A stretch of 8,438 bases of DNA. Source: Flavobacteriaceae bacterium (GTDB lineage Bacteria > Bacteroidota > Bacteroidia > Flavobacteriales > Flavobacteriaceae). Position 1 is the stretch's first letter; every line of letters starts with the position of its first letter. Below are positions 6,618 to 8,438 of the stretch, one piece after another. The DNA lies in NCBI GenBank assembly GCA_002702745.1, contig PABM01000017.1, forward strand, positions 4,391-12,828, in the 5' to 3' direction. Made by a program: the position numbers and the translations under genes. Below the pieces are notes generated by a model. That model saw only the letters and a program-made list of their open reading frames with translations, was not told the origin of the DNA and did not search any database.

Positions 6618-8438
6618 TTAATTTTTTATGAATAATTTTGATTGAGTTTGATGACTAGAGGATATTTTTAACAAATAAATACCATTTTCATATCGATCAA
6701 TATTTATAAATTTATCATCAAATGATTCGTATATTTTTTTACCCATAAGATCAAATACTTCGACTTTGTAATTTTGAAGTAATGTACGTATGTTTAAAAT
6801 TCTAGATGTTGGATTTGGATAGATTTTTAGTTTGTTGTGTGTTGACTCTTCTAAACCCATTGAATTCCCTAAGTAATCAAACTCAATCCAATTAATATTA
6901 AAACCTGGCTGATTTACTGTCATGGTTAGGGTGTATGCACCTTCGTTGATATTAACAATTGAAGTAGTTGTTTGCCAATTTTGCCATCCTCCGGTTATTG
7001 GCACTGAAATATTTGTTAAATTATACTCTTCAATTCCATCTTCTAATTTTAAAGAAATAATACCACCCTGCCATTCAGATGCAACTCTAAAATTTATCTC
7101 ATACTGTCCTGTTTCCTCAACTAGAACTTGATACTTTGCGTAGTCACCAACATCAGTATACCCAAAATTAAATCCACCTCCTACGTCATAACAATCCTCG
7201 ATAACATAACCATCTTGATCAATAAAGTCCTCAACTTGAATTATTCCAGGGATTAAATGCCTGTCCTCTAAATTATTAAAAACAGGAAAATCATTAAATT
7301 CAGGGAGATATTCATCAAAACCTGATAATATTTGATCAGACGTATAGTTTGTTAACTTGATTTCACTTGCAAATGAAAATTGTTCTGTCGATTCTATAAG
7401 CAAGATTCTGTTATTTTGTTGATCAATATTGATTGATGAAATATCAACGAAATTATCGTCAATCTTAATACCAAAAATAGAATTGTTAAAATCTTGTCCT
7501 GACAAGATTGGTTGGTTTAATAAAACACCAATATTATAATTGTCGATCGTGTATGCTTGACTTATCGCAAAATCTGGAATATTTTGACTCTTTAAAAAAT
7601 TAAAATTATATAAATTATAACCTCCTTGATTCATATATACTTTAAATTTATAATTACCTTCTGTGAGATAAATATTTGGTGTTAACTTATTTATAAAGTT
7701 ATTCCAGTTTCCAGTGCTGTATAAATAAATATTTTCTGCAATAGGTTGATCATTAAATAATAATGACATATTACCAGAGTATTCACCAGAATATCTGGTT
7801 ATTAAATTATAGTAACCTGTATTTTCTACATCTACAGTATAAATCAGCCATTCATCGCTATCCGTAAACGCAATATGAAAACCATTACCATCAGCGTCAC
7901 TGTTGTTTTGAATATCTACCCCATCATTTCTATATTGCCAGCCCTGATTCCATGCCTGAAATTCATTAGTACTTACATGGTATGTAGCAAAATCTTTATC
8001 ATAATATGAAATACCTTGAGTCCCCAAATCATAATCGCTGGCATTAATAATTCCAGGAATTGAATTTTGAGAAAAAGGAATTAATTCTGATGAATTTGGC
8101 TGTCTTAACATTGCATCAGTAACATCTTTTTGGTATTTATTATTTGAAATATGTGAATCTTCTGCCAATTCCATTAAGCCGTCTACTGCACTTTGTATGG
8201 AAGGGGCGCTAACCTCATCCCTAAAATAATTTACTAAATTATCATAGTTTAGATTGGAATCAAATGAAAAGGGTGCAGATATAGATTCTAATTTTTTCCA
8301 TGGCCAAAAGGCCCATCCAATATTATTTTCCTCGAAGACTTTAATTGATTCTGTAAACCATTGATTAGAATTTTCTCCAGCCTCACCCATCCATAAAGGA
8401 ATATTAAATTGAGATCTTATCCAAGTAACCCAATCCAG
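6618..8438 (-). CDS. Secreted GH5-like glycoside hydrolase with two CBM6-like modules and T9SS sorting domain (C-terminal part)
   Basis: The reading frame is open from the window edge to the stop at 6618, showing 606 residues; the first ATG at 8390 is internal, because 16 further codons (LDWVTWIRSQFNIPLW) precede it in frame. The text NIPLWMGEAGEN then WAFWPWKK is the end of a clan GH-A barrel, best matching GH5: Glu19 of the visible part is the expected nucleophile. Visible residues 126-283 form a CBM6-like module (ASDYDLG ... DSDEWLIYTVDVENTGYYNL ... NQGGYNLYNFNF). Residues 286-391 resemble the beta-rich SwmB/Ig-like linkers of Bacteroidota hydrolases. A second CBM6-like module spans 394-523 (IIQVEDF ... 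DVGDYAKYQVLVEETGQYEI ... NQPGFNINWIEFDYL). The final 70 residues (LKIYPNPTSRILNI ... GIYLLKI ... KLFIKN) are a type A T9SS sorting domain, so the enzyme is exported through the outer membrane. The target is probably a beta-glucan or related polysaccharide, but substrate cannot be read from this fragment. Confidence 0.9.
   Translation of the reverse strand: MDWVTWIRSQFNIPLWMGEAGENSNQWFTESIKVFEENNIGWAFWPWKKLESISAPFSFDSNLNYDNLVNYFRDEVSAPSIQSAVDGLMELAEDSHISNNKYQKDVTDAMLRQPNSSELIPFSQNSIPGIINASDYDLGTQGISYYDKDFATYHVSTNEFQAWNQGWQYRNDGVDIQNNSDADGNGFHIAFTDSDEWLIYTVDVENTGYYNLITRYSGEYSGNMSLLFNDQPIAENIYLYSTGNWNNFINKLTPNIYLTEGNYKFKVYMNQGGYNLYNFNFLKSQNIPDFAISQAYTIDNYNIGVLLNQPILSGQDFNNSIFGIKIDDNFVDISSINIDQQNNRILLIESTEQFSFASEIKLTNYTSDQILSGFDEYLPEFNDFPVFNNLEDRHLIPGIIQVEDFIDQDGYVIEDCYDVGGGFNFGYTDVGDYAKYQVLVEETGQYEINFRVASEWQGGIISLKLEDGIEEYNLTNISVPITGGWQNWQTTTSIVNINEGAYTLTMTVNQPGFNINWIEFDYLGNSMGLEESTHNKLKIYPNPTSRILNIRTLLQNYKVEVFDLMGKKIYESFDDKFINIDRYENGIYLLKISSSHQTQSKLFIKN

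Noticed and set aside
6609..6627. A6/T6 stem with 7-base loop at the stop of the GH5-like gene as a terminator
   Set aside because: The stem is A-T only and overlaps the stop codon; it is too weak to claim as an intrinsic terminator in such A/T-rich DNA.
6922..7131. Plus-strand open frame of 69 codons
   Set aside because: It is antisense to the second CBM6-like module, which is a clear domain in the minus-strand frame.
1..8438. Window as a circular element joining the two hydrolase fragments into one gene
   Set aside because: Joining the ends shifts the frame, meets an early stop and would leave out barrel strands 5 and 6 between the acid/base and nucleophile sites.
1..8438. CRISPR arrays, tRNA or rRNA genes, insertion sequences, attachment sites
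   Set aside because: Nearly all bases are taken up by conserved coding sequence; no regular repeats, RNA gene signatures, transposase or integrase text was seen on either strand.

Overview
The window is AT-rich DNA with every gene on the minus strand, so transcription runs from high to low coordinates. It most likely comes from a Bacteroidota bacterium, probably a marine or otherwise polysaccharide-degrading member of the Flavobacteriia. Three things point there: a type IX secretion (T9SS) C-terminal sorting domain on a secreted glycoside hydrolase, A/T-rich leaders without Shine-Dalgarno sequences in front of nearly every gene, and the long (583-residue) form of aromatic amino acid hydroxylase. 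No gene points to a plasmid, phage or insertion sequence.

Layout in transcription order. (1) 8438-6618: the C-terminal 606 residues of a secreted clan GH-A, GH5-like glycoside hydrolase with two CBM6-like modules, an intervening beta-rich linker domain and a T9SS sorting domain. (2) 6617-6567: a 51-bp gap, the only non-coding stretch longer than a few bases; it carries a 14-bp palindrome that overlaps a weak Bacteroidota-type promoter. (3) 6566-1283: a tight four-gene set for aromatic amino acid breakdown, namely homogentisate 1,2-dioxygenase (hmgA), 4-hydroxyphenylpyruvate dioxygenase (hppD), a phenylalanine-hydroxylase-type aromatic amino acid hydroxylase (phhA-like) and fumarylacetoacetase (fahA). 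(4) 1281-388: a flavin-reductase-like FMN-binding protein with a C-terminal extension, one base after fahA. (5) 383-1: the N-terminus of a second secreted clan GH-A glycoside hydrolase, starting four bases after the flavin reductase and running out of the window.

Together the enzymes describe the route phenylalanine -> tyrosine -> (transamination) -> 4-hydroxyphenylpyruvate -> homogentisate -> maleylacetoacetate -> (isomerisation) -> fumarylacetoacetate -> fumarate + acetoacetate. All expected metal ligands and the catalytic residues I could align are present in the four core enzymes, so they look functional. The transaminase, the maleylacetoacetate isomerase and a pterin-recycling dehydratase are not in the window. 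The isomerase gap is the most interesting biochemically, because the classic enzyme needs glutathione, which many Bacteroidota are thought not to make.

The core pathway is well known, so this is not a new system in itself. The points worth a second look are the placement of a housekeeping catabolic operon between two secreted polysaccharide-degrading enzymes with almost no spacing on the downstream side, the missing isomerase with an uncharacterised flavoprotein in its place, the insertion and large uncharacterised C-terminal region of the hydroxylase, and the palindrome in front of hmgA.
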